64,000 nucleotides of DNA, taken from positions 1,097,623 to 1,161,622 of the forward strand of contig JAEPNK010000001.1 in NCBI GenBank assembly GCA_017643495.1. The letters run 5' to 3'. The translations under genes and the position numbers were made by a program. This document shows positions 26,808-35,299 of this stretch, one piece after another. Positions within the stretch are counted from its first letter, which is position 1; each line of letters starts with the position of its first letter. The DNA is from Rhizobiaceae bacterium. Its GTDB lineage: Bacteria; Pseudomonadota; Alphaproteobacteria; Rhizobiales; Rhizobiaceae. The notes under the pieces were generated by a model that saw only the letters and a program-made list of their open reading frames with translations, had not been told where the DNA came from and ran no database searches.

Positions 26808-26954
26808 TCAGCCTATCAGGGCCTTGAGGTTTTGATATCCCTGAACGAGGCTTTGTCCCAACCGGGACAGCCTGCAGGAAAATTCTGCATGGGATTTCAG
26901 GTCAGGCGATTGGTGGCCCAGGGCCGCCCTGCCATACAGGAGGTGTGTCAGCAT
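26808..26954 (-). CDS. Candidate 48-residue protein divergent from the XRE regulator
   Basis: A short ORF running from ATG at 26954 to TGA at 26808. A good Shine-Dalgarno (GGAAGGA, about 8 bases upstream) precedes it. The product begins MLTHLLYGRAALG and ends YQNLKALIG. It is rich in Leu, Ser and Gln, has one Cys at residue 27, and has no signal peptide. No family is recognised. It is transcribed away from an array of three palindromes toward a triplet hairpin, an arrangement expected of a regulated small gene. Confidence 0.4.
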   Translation of the reverse strand: MLTHLLYGRAALGHQSPDLKSHAEFSCRLSRLGQSLVQGYQNLKALIG

Positions 26955-27016
26955 TAACTCTGTCCTTCCAAAAACATTGCACCGGCAAAATCGCTGGGAT
27001 AGTAGAGATTTGTCTG

Positions 27017-27081
27017 GTGCACTGAGTGCACTTTAGCGCACTAAGTGCGCTTTTGTCAATGTTTAGGCGCACATTGTGCGC
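27017..27081. promoter_or_regulatory. Array of three perfect 15-bp palindromes, probable XRE operators
   Basis: Three palindromes, each seven bases, one central base and seven bases. They are GTGCACTGAGTGCAC (27017-27031), GCGCACTAAGTGCGC (27036-27050) and GCGCACATTGTGCGC (27067-27081), with shared half-site GYGCAC. Centres are 19 and 31 bp apart. A minus-strand TTGACA (complement of 27054-27059) lies between the second and third. The array is upstream of an XRE regulator, its likely binder. Confidence 0.75.
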
Positions 27082-27130
27082 TTTTCGTGGCGCAGGACAG
27101 GGATTGGTGGGACTTTACGGACGGAGCATC

Positions 27131-27355
27131 ATGCAGCCAAAACAGTTCAGGCAATGGCGGAAAAGCATGGATTTGAAGCAGAAGGAGGCCGCGGAACTCC
27201 TTGGCCTCAACAAGCGGATGATCCAGTATTACGAAAAGGGCGAGCGTGACGGAAAAGCCGTCCAGATACCCAAATATATCCGTTTGGCGTGTTATGCCCT
27301 TGAAAAGAAGGTCAAGGATTTTGACGGGGAAAAGGTTACGCAGCTCGACGACTGA
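27131..27355 (+). CDS. XRE-family helix-turn-helix regulator
   Basis: A 74-residue single-domain DNA-binding protein. The helix-turn-helix spans KQFRQWRKSMDLKQKEAAEL through LGLNKRMIQYYEKGERDG, with the typical Q-x3-A...I-x2-YE-x-G pattern. The start at 27131 follows CGGAG; the ORF upstream to 27026 would read through the operators. With three palindromes just upstream, it is probably autoregulated. What else it controls is unknown, but the divergent 48-codon ORF is the nearest candidate. Confidence 0.82.
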   Translation: MQPKQFRQWRKSMDLKQKEAAELLGLNKRMIQYYEKGERDGKAVQIPKYIRLACYALEKKVKDFDGEKVTQLDD

Positions 27356-27411
27356 AACAGGTCGCCACGCGGCAAGGAGAGGCGTGGCAACTCATTCGTT
27401 ATTTCCGCAGC

Positions 27412-28392
27412 TCAGGGCAGCAGAACGGTCTGTCCGGTCGTTTTCCGGGCATTGAGATCACGATGTGCCTTTGCGACATCCTTGAGCGGGTAGGTCTGGT
27501 TCACCTGTATGTCTATCTTGCCGCTGGCGATCATCCGGAAAAGCTGGCGTGAACGCTTGCCGAGTTCATCGCCCTTTATGAAATGAAACAGCGTCGGACG
27601 TGTTGCAAACAGTGAACCGTTCGCCGAAAGGTCTGCCAGCTTGAAATCCTCGACCATGCCCGAGGACTGGCCGAAAGATACAAAATACCCGAAGTCACGG
27701 AGCACTTCGAGAGAGCCGGGATAAGTGTCCTTGCCAACAGAGTCGTAGACTGCTGCTACTCCCTGCTTTTTGGTAAGTCGCATGGTTTTGGCGACAAAAT
27801 CGTCTTTCTTGTAATCAATGACATGCGCGTATCCGGCAGCCTTTGCCAGCTTGCATTTTTCCGGTCCGCCAGCCGTGCCGATGGCTGTAATGCCGTTGGC
27901 ACTGAGCCATTGTCCGGCAATCAGCCCCACTCCGCCGGCTGCTGCGTGCACCAGTACGGTGTCATCTTTCTTGGGCTTGTAGCAATCATGTATCAGATAA
28001 TGTGCTGTCAGGCCTTTCAGCATGCATGCCGCTGCGACCTCATCAGAAACCTTTGCCGGGATCTTCACCAGCCGGTCGGCAGCAATCATCCGGTGCGAAC
28101 AGTATGAGCCGCCGGGAATGGTATAGGCAACCCGGTCACCTTCCTTCAGTCCGTCAACTCCGGCACCCACGGCTTCAACCACGCCGGCACCTTCACAACC
28201 AAGAATGGCAGGATAACCACCCGGTGCAGGGTAAAGGCCGGAGCGTTGGTAAATGTCGATGAAGTTCATGCCGATCGCGGTATGACGAACCAGCGCCTGG
28301 CCTTTTCTCGGCTTGCCGAGTTTGATTTCCTGTTTCTTGAAAACCTGCGGCCCTCCGGCTTCGTCCGCGATCATTGCATACATGGTGGTCAT
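27412..28392 (-). CDS. NADPH:quinone oxidoreductase (zinc-independent MDR family)
   Basis: A 326-residue medium-chain dehydrogenase/reductase of the QOR1 type, which reduces quinones with NADPH. The N-terminal GroES-like domain contains GMNFIDIYQRSGLYP, a diagnostic QOR sequence. The nucleotide site is VLVHAAAGGVGLIAGQW. Zinc-ligand cysteines of alcohol dehydrogenases are absent. It is 12 bp upstream-adjacent to the AhpD-like gene on the same strand, which suggests a shared redox-stress operon. Confidence 0.9.
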   Translation of the reverse strand: MTTMYAMIADEAGGPQVFKKQEIKLGKPRKGQALVRHTAIGMNFIDIYQRSGLYPAPGGYPAILGCEGAGVVEAVGAGVDGLKEGDRVAYTIPGGSYCSHRMIAADRLVKIPAKVSDEVAAACMLKGLTAHYLIHDCYKPKKDDTVLVHAAAGGVGLIAGQWLSANGITAIGTAGGPEKCKLAKAAGYAHVIDYKKDDFVAKTMRLTKKQGVAAVYDSVGKDTYPGSLEVLRDFGYFVSFGQSSGMVEDFKLADLSANGSLFATRPTLFHFIKGDELGKRSRQLFRMIASGKIDIQVNQTYPLKDVAKAHRDLNARKTTGQTVLLP

Positions 28393-28404
28393 TCCTCCTT
28401 TGCT

Positions 28405-28803
28405 TCAGTCTGCCTTGAATACCGCATCCACCGGAACTTGCAAACTTGTCACCAGATGGTTGGTCTGGCCGGCCATTCCGATGATCGCTGTCAGTTCGTT
28501 GTGTTGCGCGTCGCTCATGCCCTTCGCCCTGGCAGCAGTGGTGTGCGAATGGATGCAGTAGGAGCATCCGTTGGCGACAGAAACTGCAATGTAGATCATC
28601 TCTTTCGTAAGGGGATCGATCTCGCCTGGCCCCATGACGGTTTTCAGATCATTCCATACCGCTTTCAGCCGTTCCGGGTCATGGGCCAATGCCCGCCAGA
28701 AATTGTTTATGAAGTCGGATTTTCTGGTTTTTCGTATGTCGTCAAAAACGGCGGCAACTTCCGGTGATGCTTCTTCGTCGGTGATGAGCTTTCGTGTAGC
28801 CAT
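28405..28803 (-). CDS. AhpD-like carboxymuconolactone decarboxylase family protein
   Basis: A 132-residue alkylhydroperoxidase-D-like protein. The redox signature Cys80-x-x-Cys83-x3-His87 is visible in VANGCSYCIHSHTTAARAKG, with Glu68 (TKEMI) at the upstream proton-relay position. The family shows peroxidase or disulfide-reductase activity, often with lipoylated partners. The start at 28803 is chosen because the extended ORF is antisense to the chemotaxis gene. It lies upstream of the quinone reductase gene in the same direction. Confidence 0.9.
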   Translation of the reverse strand: MATRKLITDEEASPEVAAVFDDIRKTRKSDFINNFWRALAHDPERLKAVWNDLKTVMGPGEIDPLTKEMIYIAVSVANGCSYCIHSHTTAARAKGMSDAQHNELTAIIGMAGQTNHLVTSLQVPVDAVFKAD

Positions 28804-28896
28804 GGTGGTTTTCCTCGTTTTGGCAAGCCTGGGGTCAGTTTCGCGAAAACTTTGGATGGTATGGACCAAAAACACAACCGAATTTGAGGTGGGTGC

Positions 28897-30393
28897 ATGT
28901 CCGGTAATCTTGCAGAGAAATACATCGGTGAAATGCCTGAAACGGACGAACCGGAAGCGATTGTTCCGGCACCGGGTAGTGAACCGGCCGACAACAATGC
29001 CTTGCCGCAGGTTGTCGCCCGCATCGGCGGGAGTATTGGTGAGCTTTCCGTCAACGTGGCGGACATGTCCGGAACGGTTGGCGATGTCTCGTCCGATCTC
29101 ACGGACCAATTGATGGCCTTTGAGGAAGTCGTTACCTCTGTTGAACACATATCCGAACAGAACAGCCGGATAGCTGCACTGGCCAGTGAGGCAAATGCGA
29201 TCGCCGAGCGGGTCGGTGGCGGCCTCGAAACCACCGTTTCTTCGATTGAGGGCACGTTTTCGAAATCCGTTGAGGACATTCAGGCCATGGCCAGTTCGTC
29301 TGAACGGACCCACGCAGAGTTTGGCGGGGTAAAGGCCAAGCTCGACGAGGTTTACGGTTTCTCGCAATCGATTACCAAGATTTCCAGTGAAACCCAGTTT
29401 CTGGCAATCAATGCAGGGATCATGGCAGCCAATACCGGCGAGGCAGGCAAGGGCTTTGCAGTCATCGCGGAATCCATTCGTGAACTGGCACTGGAAACAT
29501 CGAGCGTTTCGAAAAACATTGTCCAGCAACTGGACCGCCTCAAGCAGACTTTCGACATTCTCGTTGGCAATACGGAAGCAAACAACTCGATAGCTGTGGA
29601 AGCGGTCAACCGCACGGACGAGATAGAAACCCAGATCAGGCAGTTTCGCGAGTTCAGTGGCGAAGTCAGCGAAATGACCAGGCACATCGTGGAAATCTCA
29701 GAGCCGATTGAGCGCAATTCCGCGACCTGTCTGCAAGTCGCTGACCGGGCAAGGTCGCTGAACCGTGAATCGGGACAAAACGCAAAGGCACTGAACGAGA
29801 CCTTTCACAAGTTCGATGAACTGGTGTCGTTCTGCGAGGAAATGATCCTGCTGGTTGAACAAAGTGGCGTCGAGACGCGGGATACCCCGGTCATCAAGCT
29901 TTGCATGCAGGCTGCGGGTGAAATTGAAAACCTGTTTGAAAGTGCAGTGCGTTCCGGACGAATATCCATGAATGCGCTGTTTGATGAAAACTATGTGCCG
30001 GTAACCGGCTCCGATCCCCAGCAGCACATGACTGCATTTACCGGGTTCACAGACGAAATCCTGCCACCTGTCCAAGAACTCGCGCGTGATGCCCATTCAC
30101 GGGTTGTTTTTGCAGCCTGTGTCGACCGCAATGGTTATCTGCCGACCCACAACAACATCTACTCCCACCCGCAGGGTGATGACCCTGTCTGGAATGCTGC
30201 AAATTGCAGAAACCGTCGCATCTTCAATGACCGTACCGGCGCGGCTGCGGGTCGCAATACCAAGCCGTTTCTCATGCAGACCTATCGCCGGGACATGGGA
30301 GGTGGACAGTTTGCACTGATGAAAGATCTCTCTGTGCCGATTTATGTACGCGGGCGCCACTGGGGCGGGCTGCGGATGGGTGTGCAGGTCTGA
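28897..30393 (+). CDS. Cytoplasmic methyl-accepting chemotaxis protein
   Basis: A 498-residue chemoreceptor with no transmembrane segment. After an acidic Pro-rich N-terminus, a long helical signalling domain covers about residues 40-300. It contains the CheA/CheW-contact tip SETQFLAINAGIMAANTGEA and GKGFAVIAESIRELA (about residues 163-195). The C-terminal 170 residues form a separate domain with NRRIFNDRTGAAAGRNTKPF and a closing GGLRMG(V) motif, resembling the C-terminal sensory modules of some alphaproteobacterial soluble receptors. No che genes lie in the window. Ligand unknown. Confidence 0.88.
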   Translation: MSGNLAEKYIGEMPETDEPEAIVPAPGSEPADNNALPQVVARIGGSIGELSVNVADMSGTVGDVSSDLTDQLMAFEEVVTSVEHISEQNSRIAALASEANAIAERVGGGLETTVSSIEGTFSKSVEDIQAMASSSERTHAEFGGVKAKLDEVYGFSQSITKISSETQFLAINAGIMAANTGEAGKGFAVIAESIRELALETSSVSKNIVQQLDRLKQTFDILVGNTEANNSIAVEAVNRTDEIETQIRQFREFSGEVSEMTRHIVEISEPIERNSATCLQVADRARSLNRESGQNAKALNETFHKFDELVSFCEEMILLVEQSGVETRDTPVIKLCMQAAGEIENLFESAVRSGRISMNALFDENYVPVTGSDPQQHMTAFTGFTDEILPPVQELARDAHSRVVFAACVDRNGYLPTHNNIYSHPQGDDPVWNAANCRNRRIFNDRTGAAAGRNTKPFLMQTYRRDMGGGQFALMKDLSVPIYVRGRHWGGLRMGVQV

Positions 30394-30533
30394 TCCCAGT
30401 CTCTTGCCGGATTATGCGCATGCTTCAACGGGCTTGCGAGCGTTTGCAATTGCATTGTTGATCCTGCCAAACTTGACGATGTCATACAGGTCCGGGTTAT
30501 TGTTCTTGTGAACAACAAGACGGGAGAGAATGC

Positions 30534-31358
30534 ATGTGTGACATTTGTGTAATGAACTCGGTCAAGGAGAGAATGTTGTCACGCCGTGACCTGTTTCGGG
30601 TATCCGGGGTAGCCATGGTGGGAGGCGCGGCCCTGGCGGCAAGTACGATGGCACCCGCAGCATTGGCAGCCGGACACTCGAAGGTCGAAGACATGACCTA
30701 TGCCTATGACGAGCAATTCCCTACCTATTTTGGTGAGCCCGGCATCAAGTATGACCAGAAATTCAAGTTTGATGAGCACGGGTTCAACCTGTTTGAACTG
30801 TCGGTTAATGAGCATACCGGCACCCACATGGACGCCCCGCTTCACTTTTCAGCAGACGGTCAATCGGTCGATGAGATCCCTGTCGAAAACCTGGTGGTGC
30901 CCCTGTGTGTGATTGATATCCGGGAAACCGTGGCGCGTGATGACGATGCGCAGGTGACCCCCGGTGACATCAAGGCATGGATATCGAAAAACGGTCCGAT
31001 ACCGTAAAAGGCGTGTGTTGCCATGCTGTCTGGTTGGGGCAAGCACATGGGTACCGAAAAGTTTCGAAATCCGGATGCTGATGGCAAGATGCATTTCCCG
31101 GGTTTCCATGTAGAGGCAGCACAAATGTTGCTGGAAGAAACCACGGCATCCGGCATTGCTGTTGATACATTGTCACTGGATCACGGCATGTCCGGTGATT
31201 TTGCTACGCACTATGCCTGGTTGCCGCAAAATCGCTGGGGTATCGAAAACCTGGCAAATCTTGAAAACGTGCCTGACAAGGGGGCAACGCTGGTGGTCGG
31301 GGCGCCCAGTCACAAGCGGGGAACCGGAGGCCCGGCCAGAATATTTGCCCTCGTGTGA
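30534..31358 (+). pseudogene. Tat-exported cyclase-family hydrolase interrupted by an in-frame TAA
   Basis: Two consecutive ORFs in the same frame (30534-31007 and 31023-31358) make up one cyclase-family (kynurenine formamidase-like) protein. The N-terminus has a twin-arginine signal (SRRDLFRVSG then a hydrophobic stretch ending APAALA). The metal-binding motif NEHTGTHMDAPLHF follows. After the stop at 31005-31007 the reading continues KACVAMLSGWG and TLSLDHGMSGD, where the family expects continuous protein. A single codon change to TAA explains the break. Unless read through, the N-terminal part lacks half of the fold. The lesion may be real or an assembly error. Confidence 0.8.
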
Positions 31359-31397
31359 TGAATGACTTGAGCAATTGGCTGTAAATCCTTAGGGAAG

Positions 31398-31424
31398 GGA
31401 GCCGGGAAATTGTTTTCCGGCTCC
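31398..31424 (+). terminator. Hairpin between the cyclase remnant and ilvE
   Basis: Stem GGAGCCGG (31398-31405) / CCGGCTCC (31417-31424) around an 11-base loop containing TGTTTT. It probably ends the upstream transcript. It lies four bases before an ATG at 31429 and so argues against that codon as the ilvE start. Confidence 0.55.
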
Positions 31425-31485
31425 AGTCATGTCCGGTGTTGAAACACATCCCATGACAAAGCCACAATCCGGAGACGGCAAGAAC

Positions 31486-32346
31486 ATGAGTATGAATCCA
31501 AACCGCAAGATATGGACCTGGTACGAGGGCGACTGGCACGAAGGCAATGTCCCGATCATGGGTTCGGCGGACCATGGAACCTGGCTTGGTACGCTGGTGT
31601 TTGACGGTGCCCGCCATTTTGACGGTGTATCACCGGACCTTGACCTGCATTGCAAGCGGGTGAACCATTCAACCCGCGCACTTGGCATGGACGAGGCGGT
31701 TGAAACCGGGAAAATACTCGAGCTTGCCCAGGAAGGTGTGAAAAAGTTTGATGGCAAGACGGCGCTCTACATTCGACCCATGTGCTGGTCCCGCGAGGCT
31801 GGTGACATGACCGTGGATGCCGATCCTGCTTCAACGGCATTTGCCTTGTGCATTGAAGAAGCGGCCATGCCGCCATTTGTCGGCACCACCCTGACGACCA
31901 CCCGGTTTGTGCGGCCGACACTTGCCAGTGCAACCGTCAATGCCAAGGCAGGCTGTCTTTATCCCAACAATGCCAGGATGTTGAAGGAGGCCCAGTCGAA
32001 AGGCTTCAAGAATGCGATCTGTTGCGACCAGTTGGGTAATGTTGCCGAAACCGCAACGTCAAACATCTTCATGGTGCGTGGCGGAGAATACTTCACGCCC
32101 GTTGCGAACGGAACCTTTCTGGCAGGTATCACGCGCGCCCGGGTCATCAAGCTGTTGCGGGATGCCGGAGAGAGCGTCCATGAAACCGTACTGACGCTGG
32201 ATGATTTTCGTCAGGCCGACGAGGTTTTCCTTACCGGAAACTACTCCAAGGTTTCGCCTGCCGTACAGTTCGATGACCGTGAATACGAAATCGGCAAGGC
32301 CACCACCCGTGCCCGTGACCTGTACTGGGAATGGGCCGGAGCCTGA
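31486..32346 (+). CDS. ilvE: Branched-chain-amino-acid aminotransferase (class IV)
   Basis: A 286-residue fold-type IV PLP aminotransferase, predicted to transfer amino groups between Val/Leu/Ile and 2-oxoglutarate. The catalytic Lys is in VNAKAGCLYPNNARMLKEA. The substrate/PLP loops show GNVAETATSNIFM and FLTGNYSKVSP, typical of the alphaproteobacterial type. The start at 31486 is preferred, with GGAG 11 bases upstream; ATGs at 31429 and 31453 are possible. D-amino-acid or aminodeoxychorismate activities in the same fold cannot be fully excluded. Confidence 0.85.
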   Translation: MSMNPNRKIWTWYEGDWHEGNVPIMGSADHGTWLGTLVFDGARHFDGVSPDLDLHCKRVNHSTRALGMDEAVETGKILELAQEGVKKFDGKTALYIRPMCWSREAGDMTVDADPASTAFALCIEEAAMPPFVGTTLTTTRFVRPTLASATVNAKAGCLYPNNARMLKEAQSKGFKNAICCDQLGNVAETATSNIFMVRGGEYFTPVANGTFLAGITRARVIKLLRDAGESVHETVLTLDDFRQADEVFLTGNYSKVSPAVQFDDREYEIGKATTRARDLYWEWAGA

Positions 32347-32395
32347 TGCAATCGGGTTGTTTCTGATCAGGTAATTGACAGCAACAGGACTTGTT

Positions 32396-32421
32396 GGGGC
32401 AGGTATGGTTTTACCTGCCCC
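32396..32421. terminator. Convergent-gene hairpin after ilvE
   Basis: Perfect 10-bp stem GGGGCAGGTA (32396-32405) / TACCTGCCCC (32412-32421) with loop TGGTTT. It sits between ilvE and the convergent transglycosylase gene and could end both transcripts. There is no long T-run. Confidence 0.65.
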
Positions 32422-32436
32422 TATTGTGTCCGCTGC

Positions 32437-33279
32437 TTACCCGCGGATTTCCTTGGCAAGGCGCGGGATTGTGCGCTGGTAATTGGTTGCACGGTTCCAC
32501 TGCATGATGATGCGGTAGTTGGCCGTTCCTTCACCATAATCCTGGCCGCGCCGCCAGCCGTGAACCTTGAACCATTTCGCCGTTGAACCGATTACGTCCG
32601 GTGGTGAGTTGAAAACATCAACGCCACCGCCATCATAATCGGTTGCACCTTCCAGAAACCGTGCAGACAGGAATTGTGTCTGGCCGATTTCACCGGCCCA
32701 TGCGCCCTTGCGTTTTGAAAGGTCGATCAGTCCCCGGTCGATCACTTCCATTGCTGCAATCATCTGCGGGAAGAAAAGTGATTCCGACCTGCGGCAGTCA
32801 TAAGCCAGCGTGGCGGTGGATTGCAGAATGTTCTTGTTGCCGGAATAACGCCCAAAGGCTGTTTCCAGACCCCAGATCGACAGGATCAACTCGGCAGGAA
32901 CACCGAATTCCCGTTCTGCCCGGTCAAAATATTGCTTGTACTGTTTCCATTTCTTGCGCGCCAGCGGGGCAACGCCGCGCGAACGCCGGTCATAAAAGCT
33001 TTCAAATGTACCCTTGAAACTTTTCTTGTTGTTGCGGTCGAGCTTGATCACCGAAGTGTCGTACTTGATGCCGTCAAGCTTGTTGAGCGTCGATTTCTTG
33101 TAACGCCCTGCATATTCCTTCTTGAAAGCTGCCTTCCATTCGTTGAAGCGTCCGCCGTCATTTGAACAGAACAGTTTGGCATTGGCCGCGGCAACACCGG
33201 TCAGGGGGGAGGCGGTTGGCAGGAAGGTGAATGCGCTGGCCAGTGCTGTAGCAGCCAGCAGGGTTTTTCTGAATGTCAT
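32437..33279 (-). CDS. MltB-type lytic murein transglycosylase
   Basis: A 280-residue periplasmic lytic transglycosylase (SLT_2 family) that cleaves peptidoglycan to form 1,6-anhydro-muramic ends. It has an N-terminal signal peptide (TLLAATALASAFTF...). The catalytic Glu139 is in SIWGLETAFGRYSGN. The family motif AWAGEIGQTQFLSARF follows. The C-terminus lacks the peptidoglycan-binding domain seen in some homologues. It is monocistronic and ends at a strong convergent hairpin. Confidence 0.92.
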   Translation of the reverse strand: MTFRKTLLAATALASAFTFLPTASPLTGVAAANAKLFCSNDGGRFNEWKAAFKKEYAGRYKKSTLNKLDGIKYDTSVIKLDRNNKKSFKGTFESFYDRRSRGVAPLARKKWKQYKQYFDRAEREFGVPAELILSIWGLETAFGRYSGNKNILQSTATLAYDCRRSESLFFPQMIAAMEVIDRGLIDLSKRKGAWAGEIGQTQFLSARFLEGATDYDGGGVDVFNSPPDVIGSTAKWFKVHGWRRGQDYGEGTANYRIIMQWNRATNYQRTIPRLAKEIRG

Positions 33280-33431
33280 TAATGTCTCCGCAAAAAAAAG
33301 ATTCCGTGCCCCTCAGTCAGGTGCAGTATGGCAGAAGCGATTCTTGCGTCAATAATTTGCCAGCATGATGACAATTGTCTGCCAAGGGAACTTTTCCGTA
33401 TGGCTGGTCGGCATGTCCCGGTATGTCCTTG

Positions 33432-34028
33432 TCAGGACTGCATGGCGATCCGGATACCCTGGAATATCAGATAGCCTCCGAATGCCGTCAGCAGGATGGC
33501 ATTGAAATAGCTGATATACCTGAAAGAGATACGCGCGCCTGCGCGACCGATAATGCCCCAGAAAAACACGCCGAACAGGAAGACCGGGATTCCCGAAAAA
33601 TAGTAGAATGCTATTCGCACCAGCAGGCTGTCCGAGACAGAGGCGGTCAGAAATCCGATGGGGACGAGTATCCATACCTTGGGGTTGAAATAGGTGACCA
33701 GCGACATTGCTTTCCAGTCGAAGTCAAAACCTGTGCCTTTTGTCACCTTCGCCCTGACCACCTTGTATGCGAGATAGCAGACATAGGCGCCGCCAAGCAG
33801 GTGGAGGCCGGTCAGTACCCGTATGTCGATCCCCGCAACAAGGCCTGACAGCAGGCTGCTTGCCACGAGTACAGGCAGCCAGCCGAAAATAAGATAGAGC
33901 ACGTAATCAGAGTAAAGACGGGCAAAGCTGGTATTCGGTGCCGCTTCCATCGTTGCAATCCAGAACGGCCCTGCCGAGAAGACAAAGGTACACCAGAACA
34001 AGAACGTGGCAATTACAGCTTCCTGCAT
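33432..34028 (-). CDS. LysE/RhtB family exporter
   Basis: A 198-residue inner-membrane protein with about six helices, matching the LysE/RhtB amino-acid and metabolite exporter family in length and topology. The N-terminal FSAGPFWIATMEAA corresponds to the family's conserved G-P-x4 segment. The middle AYVCYLAYKVVRAKV and the YFNPKVWILV motif are also typical. The substrate cannot be told from sequence. It is flanked by the transglycosylase and rpsI genes with no sign of an operon. Confidence 0.82.
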   Translation of the reverse strand: MQEAVIATFLFWCTFVFSAGPFWIATMEAAPNTSFARLYSDYVLYLIFGWLPVLVASSLLSGLVAGIDIRVLTGLHLLGGAYVCYLAYKVVRAKVTKGTGFDFDWKAMSLVTYFNPKVWILVPIGFLTASVSDSLLVRIAFYYFSGIPVFLFGVFFWGIIGRAGARISFRYISYFNAILLTAFGGYLIFQGIRIAMQS

Positions 34029-34126
34029 GCTGTTTTCCGCTTTCTTTCACCAAGGCTTTGAGCGGATAGTCTATTGCCGAATGTATCTGGCCGCATTGCA
34101 CCAGATCCGGGAAAATCTGGACCCAT

Positions 34127-34153
34127 AAAAAAAGCCCCGGCTGGCGGGGCTTT
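34127..34153 (-). terminator. Rho-independent terminator of rplM-rpsI
   Basis: On the minus strand, AAAGCCCCG (complement of 34145-34153) pairs with CGGGGCTTT (complement of 34131-34139). Seven T residues (complement of 34127-34133) follow. It lies 27 bp after rpsI. Confidence 0.93.
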
Positions 34154-34179
34154 CGATTGATTGTGGTATTGTAACCGGA

Positions 34180-34746
34180 TCAGCGTTTTGAGAACTGGAA
34201 TGAACGGCGGGCTTTTGCGCGGCCGTATTTCTTCCGTTCCACAACGCGGGAGTCGCGTGTCAGGAAACCACCCTGTTTGAGCACCGGGCGAAGGCCTGGC
34301 TCATAATAGGTCAGGGCTTTCGAGATGCCGTGACGCAGGGCACCGGCCTGGCCTGAAAGACCGCCACCGGAAACAGTTGCAACAATGTCGTACTGACCAT
34401 CACGGGCAGCCGCAACGATGGGTTGCTGAACGATCATCTGAAGGACCGGACGGGAAAAATATTCGGTGAAATCCCGTGACTTGGTAGCCTTTGTGTTTTC
34501 ACGACGGTTCTTCGCAGCCACGGCGCGTTTCTTGACAGCACCTTCAACTGTGATTTTGCCGGTGCCGGGCTTCAGCCATACGCGGGCAATTGCATCCTTG
34601 CGCTTGCCGGTTGCATAGGCACGGCCATGCTCGTCCAGTTTCTGAACGTGAACCGGAGCCTCTTGCGCTGCTTCGGTGGTCGCATCGGCATTTTCAGCGC
34701 CGGAAACGGCTGCGCCAAGCTCTTCGAGAGAATTTAGATCAGCCAT
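34180..34746 (-). CDS. rpsI: 30S ribosomal protein S9
   Basis: A 188-residue S9. The conserved ribosomal core begins at [17 protein letters not shown] and ends in the universal basic tail RRSFQFSKR, which reaches the P-site tRNA. A 40-residue acidic N-terminal extension precedes the core; such extensions are usual in alphaproteobacteria. The start overlaps the rplM stop codon by one base (TAATG), so translation is coupled. A strong terminator follows. Confidence 0.98.
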   Translation of the reverse strand: MADLNSLEELGAAVSGAENADATTEAAQEAPVHVQKLDEHGRAYATGKRKDAIARVWLKPGTGKITVEGAVKKRAVAAKNRRENTKATKSRDFTEYFSRPVLQMIVQQPIVAAARDGQYDIVATVSGGGLSGQAGALRHGISKALTYYEPGLRPVLKQGGFLTRDSRVVERKKYGRAKARRSFQFSKR

Positions 34747-35213
34747 TATGATGCGATCCTTTTGTTTTTCGGGTTCATGGAAGCAACATCAACAACCGTT
34801 GGTGACTGTGCCTCGTGTGGGTGTTCCGCGCCTGCATAAACGCGCAGGTTTTTCATCTGGCGACGGGAAAGGGGACCGCCGGGCATCATGCGTTCAACAG
34901 CTTTCTGTACAACGCGCTCGGGGAAACGGCCCTCGAGAATTGCGCGAGCGGTACGCTCACGAATGCCGCCCGGATAACCGGTGTGCCAGTAATATTTCTT
35001 TTCGGAGTATTTTTTGCCGGTCAGTTTGACCTTGTCGGCATTGATGACGATGACATTGTCACCATCGTCAACGTGTGGTGTGAAGGTCGGCTTGTGCTTG
35101 CCGCGCAGGCGGCTGGCAACGATCGATGCAAGACGGCCGAGGACAAGGCCCTCTGCGTCGATGATCAGCCATTTCTTCTCAACCTCTGCAGGTTTCTGCG
35201 AGAATGTTTTCAT
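34746..35213 (-). CDS. rplM: 50S ribosomal protein L13
   Basis: A 155-residue L13. Conserved segments include [31 protein letters not shown] and [19 protein letters not shown]. The start at 35213 (MKTFSQKP) matches the family, whereas the ORF extends upstream to 35270. It is the first gene of the rplM-rpsI operon, with a good promoter 87-115 bp upstream. Confidence 0.98.
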   Translation of the reverse strand: MKTFSQKPAEVEKKWLIIDAEGLVLGRLASIVASRLRGKHKPTFTPHVDDGDNVIVINADKVKLTGKKYSEKKYYWHTGYPGGIRERTARAILEGRFPERVVQKAVERMMPGGPLSRRQMKNLRVYAGAEHPHEAQSPTVVDVASMNPKNKRIAS

Positions 35214-35299
35214 GTCGGATGGCCCTTTTTGGGATGGCACTTTCAAAATGTGCCGGTTCATTGGGTGCAAGGGTTGTTATACCGCTTGCAGATGGCGAG

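Noticed and set aside
28804-29685. Long N-terminal extension of the AhpD-like ORF
   Set aside because: It is antisense to the chemoreceptor gene; the AhpD family starts at 28803.
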